In this document: positions 6,605-14,304 of the stretch, piece after piece | How positions within the stretch are numbered: position 1 is the stretch's first letter | Layout: each line of letters starts with the position of its first letter | Source of the DNA: Lutibacillus sp052034115 | GTDB lineage: Bacteria > Actinomycetota > Actinomycetes > Actinomycetales > Dermatophilaceae | Assembly (NCBI GenBank): GCA_052034115.1 | Contig: JBPOIZ010000120.1 | Span: 1 to 30,425 of the forward strand | Length of the DNA: 30,425 nt | Reading direction: 5' to 3' | The notes under the pieces: generated by a model | Told to the model about the DNA's origin: nothing | Database searches by the model: none | Seen by the model: only the letters and a program-made list of their open reading frames with translations | Made by a program: the position numbers and the translations under genes

Positions 6605-6932
6605 GATCGAGGATCCAGCGCCCGGGCGAACCACCCGGCACCGAGACCGGCCAGACCGGCGACGACCAGTGCCGAGGCGCCGAGGGTGGCCACCGCCGAC
6701 CCGGCCGTCAACGACACGGCGCCGGCGGCCAGGGGCAGCAGCGCCATCCCGGCCGCCATACCGACCATGGACGGCACAGCGACCGCCGCCCGGCCCCTGC
6801 GGTCCATGAGCGCGCCGCCGGATAGACCAGGAGGAGCTCGACGGCACCGGCCACGCCCACGATGAGACTGGTCGCCCGGGCATCGAGCCCGAGATGCGCC
6901 GCCCACAGCGGCACCAGGGCCGCCCTGGTCAT
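6577..6932 (-). pseudogene. MFS transporter relic, truncated and frameshifted
   Basis: The minus strand from 6932 reads LVPLWAAHLGLDARATSLIV then VELLLVYPA, typical of the seventh and eighth transmembrane segments of drug-efflux MFS proteins. The expected continuation, GALMDRRGRAAVAVPSMVG, is present but in another frame. Deletion of one base near 6822 would explain the break. The whole N-terminal half is missing upstream and the remaining helices are compressed before the stop at 6577, which lies inside the photolyase gene. This is the end of a lost efflux gene rather than a small functional protein. Confidence 0.75.
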
Positions 6933-6993
6933 GGCCCCATTGTCAGGCTCGTGGACGTCACCGACTCGTAAGGACCGGGACCGGCCGATCCCC

Positions 6994-7023
6994 TCGACCG
7001 GCGGCGGCGGCCGTGCCTAGGCT
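6994..7023 (+). promoter_or_regulatory. Candidate promoter of the redox two-component operon (leaderless)
   Basis: TCGACC (6994-6999) and TAGGCT (7018-7023) are separated by 18 bp. The -10 ends 6 bp before the ATG at 7030, placing the transcript start at the first codon. No Shine-Dalgarno is present, which agrees with a leaderless mRNA. Confidence 0.5.
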
Positions 7024-7029
7024 GCCGAC

Positions 7030-7806
7030 ATGTCCCGGATCCTCCTCGTCGAGGACGACGCGACGGTTCGCGAGGTCGTCGCGTCCTACCTCGAGCGAGC
7101 CGGGTATGACGTCGACCAGGCCGCCGACGGCGAGACTGGCCTGGCCCTGGCTGGCGCCCGACTCCCCGACCTCGTCGTCCTGGACCTCATGTTGCCCCGC
7201 ATCGGCGGCCTCGAGGTGCTGCGCACCCTGCGGACCCGTCGCGGGGACCTGCCCGTCGTGATGCTCACCGCCCGAGGCGACGAGGAGGACCGAATCCTCG
7301 GACTGGAGGTGGGTGCCGACGACTACGTGACCAAGCCGTTCAGCGCCCGAGAGCTCGTGCTGCGCATCCAGTCGATCCTGCGGCGCACCTCGACCGACGC
7401 CGCAACCCCGAGCGAGGAGCCCGGCCCGGCCGGAGCCGGACCAGCGGGACCGGCTGGCTCGGCCGGGTCCGCGGACGCGACGCCGCAGCTCGCCGCTGTC
7501 CTCGTCGATGGCGACCTGGTCCTCGACCGGCCCGGCCGACGGGTCAGCCTCGGCGGGGCCGAGCTGGCCCTGACCGTGCGGGAACACGACCTGCTGGCCC
7601 ACCTCATGACCCACCCCGGCGTCGCCTTCTCCCGGGAGGAGCTCATGCGCCAGGTCTGGGGCTGGGAGTACGGCGACCAGTCAACGGTGACGGTCCACGT
7701 CCGGCGGCTGCGGGAGAAGATCGAGCCCGACCCGCAGAGCCCTCGGCGGGTGGCCACCGTCTGGGGGGTCGGCTACCGGTGGGATGGGCTGACCGGCGCG
7801 CCATGA
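7030..7806 (+). CDS. Response regulator, OmpR/PhoB family
   Basis: 258 residues. The receiver domain (1-120) has the acidic pair in LLVEDD, the phospho-acceptor Asp52 in LVVLDLMLP, and Lys102 in DDYVTKPF. A flexible Gly/Pro/Ala linker (about residues 128-152, repeats of AGPAGPAG) is unusually long for the family. The winged-helix DNA-binding domain (about 160-255) ends with TVTVHVRRLREKIEPDP and VWGVGYRW, diagnostic of OmpR-type effectors. Its stop overlaps the start of the kinase gene (ATGA), so the two form a cognate pair. The thioredoxin-like lipoprotein and CcdA downstream suggest that the system responds to thiol or envelope redox stress; that is an inference from gene order. Confidence 0.9.
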   Translation: MSRILLVEDDATVREVVASYLERAGYDVDQAADGETGLALAGARLPDLVVLDLMLPRIGGLEVLRTLRTRRGDLPVVMLTARGDEEDRILGLEVGADDYVTKPFSARELVLRIQSILRRTSTDAATPSEEPGPAGAGPAGPAGSAGSADATPQLAAVLVDGDLVLDRPGRRVSLGGAELALTVREHDLLAHLMTHPGVAFSREELMRQVWGWEYGDQSTVTVHVRRLREKIEPDPQSPRRVATVWGVGYRWDGLTGAP

Positions 7807-8804
7807 GCCCGGACCTGACCGCATTCGCCCTCGGCGCGGGGACGACGGCCGCCGTCGGCGGCACGGCCTCGGCCCTCGTCGCTGCCATCGCGCGGCGGTC
7901 CGTGCCCACGGCCACCACGCTCGCCCCGCTCGTCGTCGTGGGATCCATGGCCGCGGGCATCCTGGTCTGCGCTCGGGCGATGTTCCTCAGCGAGCACGAC
8001 CTCAGCTTGGTGCTGACCGTCCTGGCCGCCACCGTCCCGGTGGCCCTTCTCGTCGGGGTGCTCCTCGGCAGGCATGTGCGTGGCATGGACCGGCGGGCCC
8101 AGCAGCACGCTGCCGAGGGTGCGCGAGCGGCGGCGCTCGACGCCAGCCGGCGGGAAATGGTCGCCTGGATCTCCCACGACCTGCGCACCCCGCTCGCCGG
8201 CATCCGAGCCATGGCCGAGGCGCTCGAGGACGGCGTGGCCAACGACCCGCCGTCATACCACCGCCGGATCGGTGCCGAGACGGACCGGCTCGCCGCCATG
8301 GTGGACGATCTGCTCGCCCTGACCAGCCTGCACGCCGGCACGACCCGACTCGAGGTCGGGCCGGTCAGCCTCGCCGACCTCGTGTCGGACACCCTGGCCA
8401 CGATCCGTCCGGTTGCCGACGCTCGCGGGGTGGCCGTCGCCGGCAGCTGCCCGCCGGCGACGTTGGCGTCGGCCGACGCACGACACCTGTCTCGGGCGGT
8501 GCTCAACCTCGTGGACAACGCAGTCCGGCACACACCGAGCGGCGGCACGGTCACCATCGAGGGCGGTGTCGACGCCAGCGGCGCCTGGGTCCGCGTCCAG
8601 GACGGCTGCGGGGGCATCCCCGAGGCCGACCTCGCGCACCTGCTCGAGCCCGGGTGGCGCGGGACTGCGGCGCGCAGCCCCGGGGACGGAGTCGGCGCAG
8701 GGCTCGGCCTGGCGGTCGCCGACGGGGTGGCCCGGGCCCTCGGCGGTGAGGTGTCGATCGTCAACCGCGACCCCGGATGCCTGGCCACGCTGCGGCTGCC
8801 CTGA
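7803..8804 (+). CDS. Membrane sensor histidine kinase
   Basis: 333 residues from ATG 7803, overlapping the regulator's stop by 4 bp. The first 90 residues contain about three hydrophobic segments with almost no extracytoplasmic loop, pointing to sensing within the membrane; a Cys lies in the second (GILVCARAMF). A short HAMP-less linker leads to the HisKA domain with phospho-acceptor His125 in REMVAWISHDLRTPLAG. The ATPase domain has the N box LSRAVLNLVDNAVRHTP, G1 as DGCGGIPE and G2 as GAGLGLAVADGVARALGG. It should autophosphorylate and pass phosphate to Asp52 of the regulator encoded just before it. The ligand is unknown; the downstream redox genes make thiol state, copper or oxidants candidates. 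Confidence 0.9.
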   Translation: MSPDLTAFALGAGTTAAVGGTASALVAAIARRSVPTATTLAPLVVVGSMAAGILVCARAMFLSEHDLSLVLTVLAATVPVALLVGVLLGRHVRGMDRRAQQHAAEGARAAALDASRREMVAWISHDLRTPLAGIRAMAEALEDGVANDPPSYHRRIGAETDRLAAMVDDLLALTSLHAGTTRLEVGPVSLADLVSDTLATIRPVADARGVAVAGSCPPATLASADARHLSRAVLNLVDNAVRHTPSGGTVTIEGGVDASGAWVRVQDGCGGIPEADLAHLLEPGWRGTAARSPGDGVGAGLGLAVADGVARALGGEVSIVNRDPGCLATLRLP

Positions 8805-8875
8805 CCGTATGGCGTCATCGGGCGGTAAGGGCTCGGCAATGTGATTCCGGCCGGCCGGCTGGAACGCTGATCGTC

Positions 8876-9373
8876 ATGAACCGACACCTCACTCGCGTCG
8901 CCGCCCTGGCTGTCACCGCGCTCGCCCTGGCCGCCTGCGGGTCGGCCACGACCGCCAACCCACCCGCCGCCGGGTCAACGCCCACGTCCTCGACGAGCAC
9001 CCCCGCCGGAGGGTCGACCACGACCCCGACCGACGACATGAGCACACCGGACGCCATGGCCAAGGGCCGGTACATCACCTATGACGAGTACGCCAAGGAC
9101 ATGGCGATGGCGGCCAAGGGCGCCTCGGTCGTCCTCTTCTTCCACGCCCCGTGGTGCCCGGACTGCAAGGCCACCGATGCCTCGCTGACCACCGACGGCG
9201 TGCCGGACGGATTGACGGTCGTCAAGGTCGACTACGACTCGATGACCGAGCTGAAGCAGAAGTACGGGATCACCCAGCAGCACACCTTCGTCGCCGTGGA
9301 CGCCGACGGCATGAAGCAGAAGATCTGGACCGGAACGAGCACCGGAGCACAGATCAAGGCCAAGCTCGCCTGA
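8876..9373 (+). CDS. Thioredoxin-like lipoprotein (TlpA-like)
   Basis: 165 residues from ATG 8876. A basic N-terminus and hydrophobic core end in the lipobox LALAAC, so the mature protein is probably lipid-anchored outside the membrane. A Ser/Thr/Pro-rich tether (about residues 22-60) leads to a thioredoxin fold with active site WCPDC (Cys94, Cys97) in LFFHAPWCPDCKATD. The cis-proline loop of normal thioredoxins is replaced by TQQHTF, so the site is atypical, though I believe this variant recurs in the family. The stop overlaps the start of ccdA by one base (TGATG). The expected role is to receive electrons from CcdA and reduce disulfides in exported proteins. Confidence 0.87.
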   Translation: MNRHLTRVAALAVTALALAACGSATTANPPAAGSTPTSSTSTPAGGSTTTPTDDMSTPDAMAKGRYITYDEYAKDMAMAAKGASVVLFFHAPWCPDCKATDASLTTDGVPDGLTVVKVDYDSMTELKQKYGITQQHTFVAVDADGMKQKIWTGTSTGAQIKAKLA

Positions 9374-10116
9374 TGCTCGCCCTGCTCGGTGCCGTCGTCG
9401 CCGGGATGCTGACGACGCTCGCTCCCTGCGTCCTGCCGCTGTTGCCCGTCGTCGTCGGTGGGTCGGTGGTCGGGCCGGGGGGCGGGCCGTCGTCCCACTC
9501 CCCCCGGCGACGCGCCCTGGTCATCGCGGTGTCGCTCGGTGCGTCGGTGATGGCCTTCACGCTCCTGCTCAAGGCGACCACCGCGCTCATCGGGATCCCG
9601 CCGCGGGTCTGGTCGATCGTCTCGGCGGTCATCCTCGTCGGCCTCGGCGTCGTCGGCGCCTTCCCGGATGTCTGGGAGCGGCTCTCCGGCCGGCTAGCTC
9701 TGCAGTCGCGCTCGGGGACCCGGCTCTCGGCGGCGCGCTCCCGTGAGGGGCTGACCGGCGAGGTCCTGACCGGCGCGGCCCTGGGGCCGGTCTTCTCCTC
9801 GTGCAGCCCGCTGTACGCGTATGTCGTCGTCACCGTCCTGCCCGCCTCCTTCGGGTACGGCCTGGTCCTCCTCACGGCGTATGTCGTCGGCCTGGCGGGG
9901 ACGCTGCTCGCCGTCGCGCTGCTCGGCCAGCGGCTCATCAAGCGACTCGGGTGGCTCGCCGACTCGCACGGCTGGGCTCGTCGCGCTCTGGGGGTGGTCT
10001 TTATCCTCGTCGGCGTCGCCGTGGGCTTCGGGTGGGACCGGCTCCTGCAGGCGTGGATCCTCGAACACTCCCCCATCGCGCCATGGGAGCTGGACGGCGG
10101 GTTCATCCCCTCGTGA
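9373..10116 (+). CDS. ccdA: CcdA-like transmembrane thiol-disulfide electron carrier
   Basis: 247 residues with about six membrane segments. The family's two membrane cysteines are visible: TLAPCVLPLLPVVVGG near residue 18, and GPVFSSCSPLYAYVVVTVLP near residue 143. CcdA/DsbD-beta proteins carry reducing equivalents from cytoplasmic thioredoxin across the membrane. Here the likely acceptor is the thioredoxin-like lipoprotein translated from the overlapping gene just upstream. No ResB/ResC or apocytochrome genes follow, so a role in general extracytoplasmic disulfide reduction is as likely as cytochrome c assembly. It is the last full-size gene of the operon that begins with the two-component system. 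Confidence 0.85.
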   Translation: MLALLGAVVAGMLTTLAPCVLPLLPVVVGGSVVGPGGGPSSHSPRRRALVIAVSLGASVMAFTLLLKATTALIGIPPRVWSIVSAVILVGLGVVGAFPDVWERLSGRLALQSRSGTRLSAARSREGLTGEVLTGAALGPVFSSCSPLYAYVVVTVLPASFGYGLVLLTAYVVGLAGTLLAVALLGQRLIKRLGWLADSHGWARRALGVVFILVGVAVGFGWDRLLQAWILEHSPIAPWELDGGFIPS

Positions 10117-10196
10117 ACCGTTGCGGTCGAAAGCCGTTGCCATGCGGGCCGGAGCGGCATACCGTGCTCGCACACGGGAAGGGAGGTGGTCAGATA

Positions 10197-10235
10197 GTGA
10201 GTTCCTATCGGACGCGTGAGGTGGCTGCGCAGTAG
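10197..10235 (+). CDS. 12-residue mini-ORF in a structured transcript
   Basis: GTG 10197 opens a 12-codon frame reading MSSYRTREVAAQ and ending in TAG. It is preceded by an unusually strong ribosome binding site (GGGAGGTGG at 10181-10189), far better than those of most full genes here. The last third of the frame lies in a 9-bp helix (GGTGGCTGC 10220-10228 with GCAGCCACC 10279-10287), and a long hairpin follows. I have the impression that similarly short frames with a strong ribosome site and following hairpin recur in actinobacteria, but cannot confirm it. It could be a leader or attenuator peptide, or the coding part of a small regulatory RNA. The position, after ccdA and facing pdxH, argues against attenuation of a downstream gene. 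Confidence 0.5.
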   Translation: MSSYRTREVAAQ

Positions 10236-10288
10236 CCGCAGCCCGATCGCACTTCAGGACGCGAGCGCTGCAATCCAAGCAGCCACCG

Positions 10289-10344
10289 CAGCCCGCGGGG
10301 ATCCGTGCCTCGTCCAGCACGGCGCTTCGGCACCCCGCGGGCTG
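10289..10344. terminator. Long hairpin between the mini-ORF and pdxH (probably bidirectional)
   Basis: CAGCCCGCGGGG (10289-10300) pairs perfectly with CCCCGCGGGCTG (10333-10344), and an inner hairpin CCGTGC/GCACGG (10303-10308/10317-10322) fills the loop. It lies 9 bp from the pdxH stop on the opposite strand and directly after the mini-ORF, so it can end transcripts arriving from both sides. There is no T-run. Confidence 0.7.
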
Positions 10345-10352
10345 TCCTGTCC

Positions 10353-11036
10353 CTAGGGCTGCCGACGGATCCGGCGCCAGCGCCCTTCGGCGTCGAGCAT
10401 CGGCAGCGGGTCGGTCACCGTGGCGGCATAGACGACCCGGTCGTGCAGGCGACTCTCCCGGCCCGCCCAGAACTCGACCTCGACCGGCCGGATCCGGAAC
10501 CCACCCCAGGAATCGGGCACCGGCACATCGCCGGGGCCGCCACGGTCGGGGTGCGCGGCCGCGAACCGGTCGAACAGCGCATCGAGGTCGGCACGTGAGC
10601 CGATCGGTTCGGACTGGTGGGAGGCCAAGGCGGCCACCCGCGACCCCCAGGGTCGCGCCCTGAAGTAGTCCGCGAGGGCGGTGGGCTCGACCGGCTCGGC
10701 ATACCCGCGGAACCGCACCACGCGGAACAGGCTCGGCCAGCCCACCGAGCCGGCCACCCGCGGATTGGCCGCGATCTCCTGCGCCTTGGCCGAGCCGGTG
10801 TCGGTGACGAAACCCGGTCCAGAGGGGTCGAGGAAGCGAACCAGGACGGTGCGCACGTTCGGCGCACCCGCGGCGTCGACGGTCGCGAAGGACATGGCCA
10901 GCGACTCCGGGGACTCGAAACCGCTCACCCCCGCAGCGCGGGCCTGCTCGACCCACGCCATCAACAACTCGTATGGCGTGCCAGGCAGCCCCACGTCGGG
11001 CAAACCGGCGCCGGTGTAGTCGACGCGCTCGCTCAC
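10353..11036 (-). CDS. pdxH: Pyridoxamine/pyridoxine 5'-phosphate oxidase
   Basis: 227 residues from GTG 11036. The FMN-binding split barrel is recognisable: NVRTVLVRFLDPSGPGFVTD, AGSVGWPSLFRVVRFRGYAE, the substrate loop RPWGSRVAALASHQSEPI, and the C-terminal signature WGGFRIRPVEVEFWAGRESRLHDR. The enzyme oxidises pyridoxamine- or pyridoxine-phosphate to pyridoxal phosphate with O2. The usual C-terminal RLxP ending reads WRRIRRQP here, a small departure from the consensus. SerC, another PLP-linked enzyme, lies nearby. A TAGGCT box 6 bp upstream of the GTG suggests a leaderless message, and the gene is divergent from the unknown gene at 11099. Confidence 0.92.
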   Translation of the reverse strand: MSERVDYTGAGLPDVGLPGTPYELLMAWVEQARAAGVSGFESPESLAMSFATVDAAGAPNVRTVLVRFLDPSGPGFVTDTGSAKAQEIAANPRVAGSVGWPSLFRVVRFRGYAEPVEPTALADYFRARPWGSRVAALASHQSEPIGSRADLDALFDRFAAAHPDRGGPGDVPVPDSWGGFRIRPVEVEFWAGRESRLHDRVVYAATVTDPLPMLDAEGRWRRIRRQP

Positions 11037-11042
11037 CCCTCC

Positions 11043-11048
11043 AGCCTA
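11043..11048 (-). promoter_or_regulatory. Candidate -10 for leaderless pdxH
   Basis: On the minus strand TAGGCT ends 6 bp before the GTG start, the same box and spacing as at 7018-7023. The -35 region is poor. Confidence 0.35.
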
Positions 11049-11060
11049 GGCCCGGCCGAC

Positions 11061-11066
11061 TACCCT
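11061..11066 (+). promoter_or_regulatory. Candidate -10 for the gene at 11099
   Basis: TACCCT lies 32 bp before the ATG, giving a leader of about 26 nt that contains GGAGGG (about 11090-11095). The same TACCCT box precedes the leaderless gene at 15619. Confidence 0.3.
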
Positions 11067-11098
11067 GTGGGGGACACGGCTCGAGGGACGGAGGGTCC

Positions 11099-11485
11099 AT
11101 GCCTGGCACGGGCAAGGTTGTCGGCACCGTGGTGAAGTACGGCGTGAAGTACGGCCCACATCTTGCCGCCGCGGTCGCCGTCGCCAAGGAGCCGGCCAAG
11201 CAGGCCGCCACGACCTACCTCGCCGCACGCACCCAGCAGAAGCTCGCCGCCGACCACGCGATGACCCTCGTCGAAGGCCGCGTGCTCAAGGTGATCCACG
11301 GCGGGACGACATACTGGGTCGTCTTCTCCGGCGAGGAAGCGGTAACGACCTATCCGGCCACGACGGCGCCGCTGACCGACCTGCTCGCCCGCGCCGATCT
11401 GACCAAACGAGTTCGCCCCGAGGACCTGGCCGCGCTGGCGCGCATCCGGCGCCGACTGAGGCCGCGTCGCCACTCTTCGCAGTGA
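11099..11485 (+). CDS. Conserved-looking protein of unknown function
   Basis: 128 residues from ATG 11099, with GGAGGG ideally spaced upstream. I do not recognise a family. The N-terminal half is rich in Ala, Lys and Tyr with a repeated pattern (KYGVKYGPHLAAAVAVAKEP) that could form an amphipathic helix rather than a membrane span. The middle contains VEGRVLKVIHGGTTYWVVFSG, a likely small beta unit, and the C-terminus is a basic helix (LARIRRRLRPRRH). Third positions are strongly G/C. It is divergent from pdxH and ends 45 bp before the citrate synthase start, so it may be cotranscribed with that gene. Confidence 0.75.
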   Translation: MPGTGKVVGTVVKYGVKYGPHLAAAVAVAKEPAKQAATTYLAARTQQKLAADHAMTLVEGRVLKVIHGGTTYWVVFSGEEAVTTYPATTAPLTDLLARADLTKRVRPEDLAALARIRRRLRPRRHSSQ

Positions 11486-11530
11486 CCGGGCACAATGGCG
11501 CCAACAGCGCACACCATTCGTGAGGACTCC

Positions 11531-12667
<1,137 letters not shown>

Positions 12668-13027
12668 CGTCCGCCGGACCTGACCTCCGCCGGAGTTGCC
12701 CCGATGGGGCCGCCCCCGGCCGCCAAAAACCTCACCTCTGCTCCCTACGTCACTGGCCCGCCCAGCGGTCCAGTGACTGTCACTGGCCCGCTCAGCGGGC
12801 CAGTGACGTAGGGCGAGGGCGGCAGCGTCAAATGGGCGGTGACCTGGGGGCCACGCGGCCCAGCCAGGCCCCGACTTCAGGCCGGGCGTGCTGCGGCTCA
12901 CAAGCCCATGGGGTGGGATCCCCGGCGGTCAGCGGGTGCAGCGGCGGTTGAATGGGCCTAGCGCCCGTCACCGTCGACGCGAGCGCCAGCCACTCAGCGC
13001 CCCATCTGCAGACCCCGAGGTAACGCC
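12668..13027. other. 360-bp gene-free region containing repeat copy 1
   Basis: Between citA and serC no supported gene is present. The notable content is the double-hairpin repeat at 12730-12813. The rest (12814-13027) is GC-rich with no open frame I would defend; GAGGTAACGCC just before 13028 is the serC ribosome binding site. Confidence 0.7.
12730..12813. repeat. Double-hairpin intergenic repeat, copy 1
   Basis: The 71-bp core (12743-12813) begins CCCTACGTCACTGGCCCGC and ends with its exact reverse complement, a perfect 19-bp terminal inverted repeat. Between them the unit CACTGGCCCGC-n-GCGGxCCAGTG occurs twice, giving two adjacent hairpins. A second 71-bp element at 24386-24456 shares this architecture and most of the sequence in inverted orientation, and the flank CCTCACC (12730-12736) is also conserved. 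Confidence 0.85.
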
Positions 13028-14176
13028 ATGACCGCAGCCGCGCCCACGGTCGACCCGCACGCCGTGAAGATTCCCGCCGACTTGCTGCCCGCCGACGGCC
13101 GCTTCGGTTGCGGGCCGAGCAAGGTCCGCCCCGCCCAGGTCGATGCGTTGGCCTCGGTCGGTCGCACCCTGCTGGGCACCTCGCACCGACAGGCACCGGT
13201 CAAGACCGTGGTCGGCCGGGTCCGAGACGGCTTGGGCTCCCTCTTCGCGTTGCCCGACGGGTACGAGATCGTCCTGGGCAACGGCGGCTCCACGGCGTTC
13301 TGGGACATAGCCGCGTTCGGTTTGGTCCGGGACCGGGCGCAACACCTGGCCTTCGGCGAGTTCTCCAGCAAGTTCGCCACGGTGACGAAGAACGCCCCAT
13401 TCCTGGGGGAACCGACCGTCGTCCGCGCAGACCCCGGCACCCTGGCCGTGCCGTATGCCGAAGCAGGCGTCGACGTCTACGCCTGGCCCCACAACGAGAC
13501 GTCTACGGGAGTCATGGCGCCGGTACGCCGAGTGCCCGGCGCGGACGACGACGCGCTCGTGCTGGTCGACGCGACCTCCGGCGCCGGCGGCCTGCCCGTC
13601 GACATGGCCGAGGCCGACGTCTATTACTTCGCCCCGCAGAAGAGCTTCGCCTCCGACGGCGGGCTCTGGCTCGCCGCCTTCTCCCCCGCGGCCGTGGCCC
13701 GGGTCGAGCAGATCGCCGCGAGCGGCCGATGGGTGCCCGACTTCTTCAGCCTGCCGACGGCCATCGACAACTCCCGCAAGAACCAGACCTACAACACCCC
13801 GGCGGTGGCCACCCTCGTCATGCTTGCCGAACAGGTCGACTGGCTCAACGCCCAGGGCGGCCTGTCCTGGGCCGCCGCCCGCACGGCCGACTCCAGCTCT
13901 CGGCTCTACGGCTGGGCCGAGGCGACGTCATACACCAGCCCCTACGTCGCGGACCCCGCCGCGCGCAGCCGGGTCGTCGGGACGATCGACTTTGCCGACG
14001 AGGTGGACGCCGCAGCCGTCGCGAAAGTCCTGCGTGCCCACGGGGTCGTCGACGTCGAGCCCTACCGCAAGCTCGGCCGCAACCAGCTGCGCATCGCGAT
14101 GTTCCCGGCCGTCGACCCCGATGACATCACCGCACTGACCGGATGCATCGACTATGTCGTCGGGGCGCTTGGCTAG
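13028..14176 (+). CDS. serC: Phosphoserine aminotransferase
   Basis: 382 residues, the length of the mycobacterial-type SerC. The fold-type I aminotransferase signatures are present: RFGCGPSKVRPAQ near the start, NGGSTAFWDIAAFG binding the PLP phosphate, VLVDATSGAGGLPVD with the Asp that pairs with the pyridine N, and YYFAPQKSFASDGG with Schiff-base Lys205. The C-terminus reads YRKLGRNQLRIAMFPA. It makes 3-phosphoserine from 3-phosphohydroxypyruvate and glutamate in serine synthesis. The ribosome site GAGGTAACGCC precedes the ATG. It is convergent with the small membrane ORF and MFS gene downstream. Confidence 0.95.
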   Translation: MTAAAPTVDPHAVKIPADLLPADGRFGCGPSKVRPAQVDALASVGRTLLGTSHRQAPVKTVVGRVRDGLGSLFALPDGYEIVLGNGGSTAFWDIAAFGLVRDRAQHLAFGEFSSKFATVTKNAPFLGEPTVVRADPGTLAVPYAEAGVDVYAWPHNETSTGVMAPVRRVPGADDDALVLVDATSGAGGLPVDMAEADVYYFAPQKSFASDGGLWLAAFSPAAVARVEQIAASGRWVPDFFSLPTAIDNSRKNQTYNTPAVATLVMLAEQVDWLNAQGGLSWAAARTADSSSRLYGWAEATSYTSPYVADPAARSRVVGTIDFADEVDAAAVAKVLRAHGVVDVEPYRKLGRNQLRIAMFPAVDPDDITALTGCIDYVVGALG

Positions 14177-14217
14177 ACCCCTCGGGACGGAGCTGTCGTC
14201 CGCGGCGGCCGTCCGGC

Positions 14218-14304
14218 TCAGCGCACGAGTGCCGCAACCGCCGCGACGACGACGAGCCCGAGCAGGACGAACAGGGTCAGCCGGTGCCGGAAGCGGGCGT
14301 TCAT
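14218..14304 (-). CDS. 28-residue single-pass membrane peptide coupled to the MFS gene
   Basis: ATG 14304 overlaps the stop of the MFS gene (ATGA), and the frame runs to TGA at 14218. The peptide starts MNARFRHRLTLFVLL, continues with an uninterrupted Leu/Val/Ala stretch of about 18 residues and ends in LVR. This is a positively charged cytoplasmic head followed by one transmembrane helix. Third positions are almost all G/C. Overlapping start-stop codons imply translational coupling, so a role as a small partner or stabiliser of the exporter is reasonable, but no homologue is known to me. Confidence 0.6.
   Translation of the reverse strand: MNARFRHRLTLFVLLGLVVVAAVAALVR

Noticed and set aside
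5207..6883. A 558-codon minus-strand frame opposite the photolyase
   Set aside because: The plus strand encodes an intact photolyase with all family motifs; the opposite frame has low-complexity Gly/Arg/Val composition and no recognisable domain.
9801..10235. A 144-codon frame overlapping ccdA and ending with the mini-ORF
   Set aside because: The upstream portion is an Arg-rich shadow of ccdA; only the last 12 codons have their own ribosome site and start.
12814..13027. A small gene between the repeat and serC
   Set aside because: No frame has a ribosome site, recognisable motif or codon pattern better than chance for this GC content.
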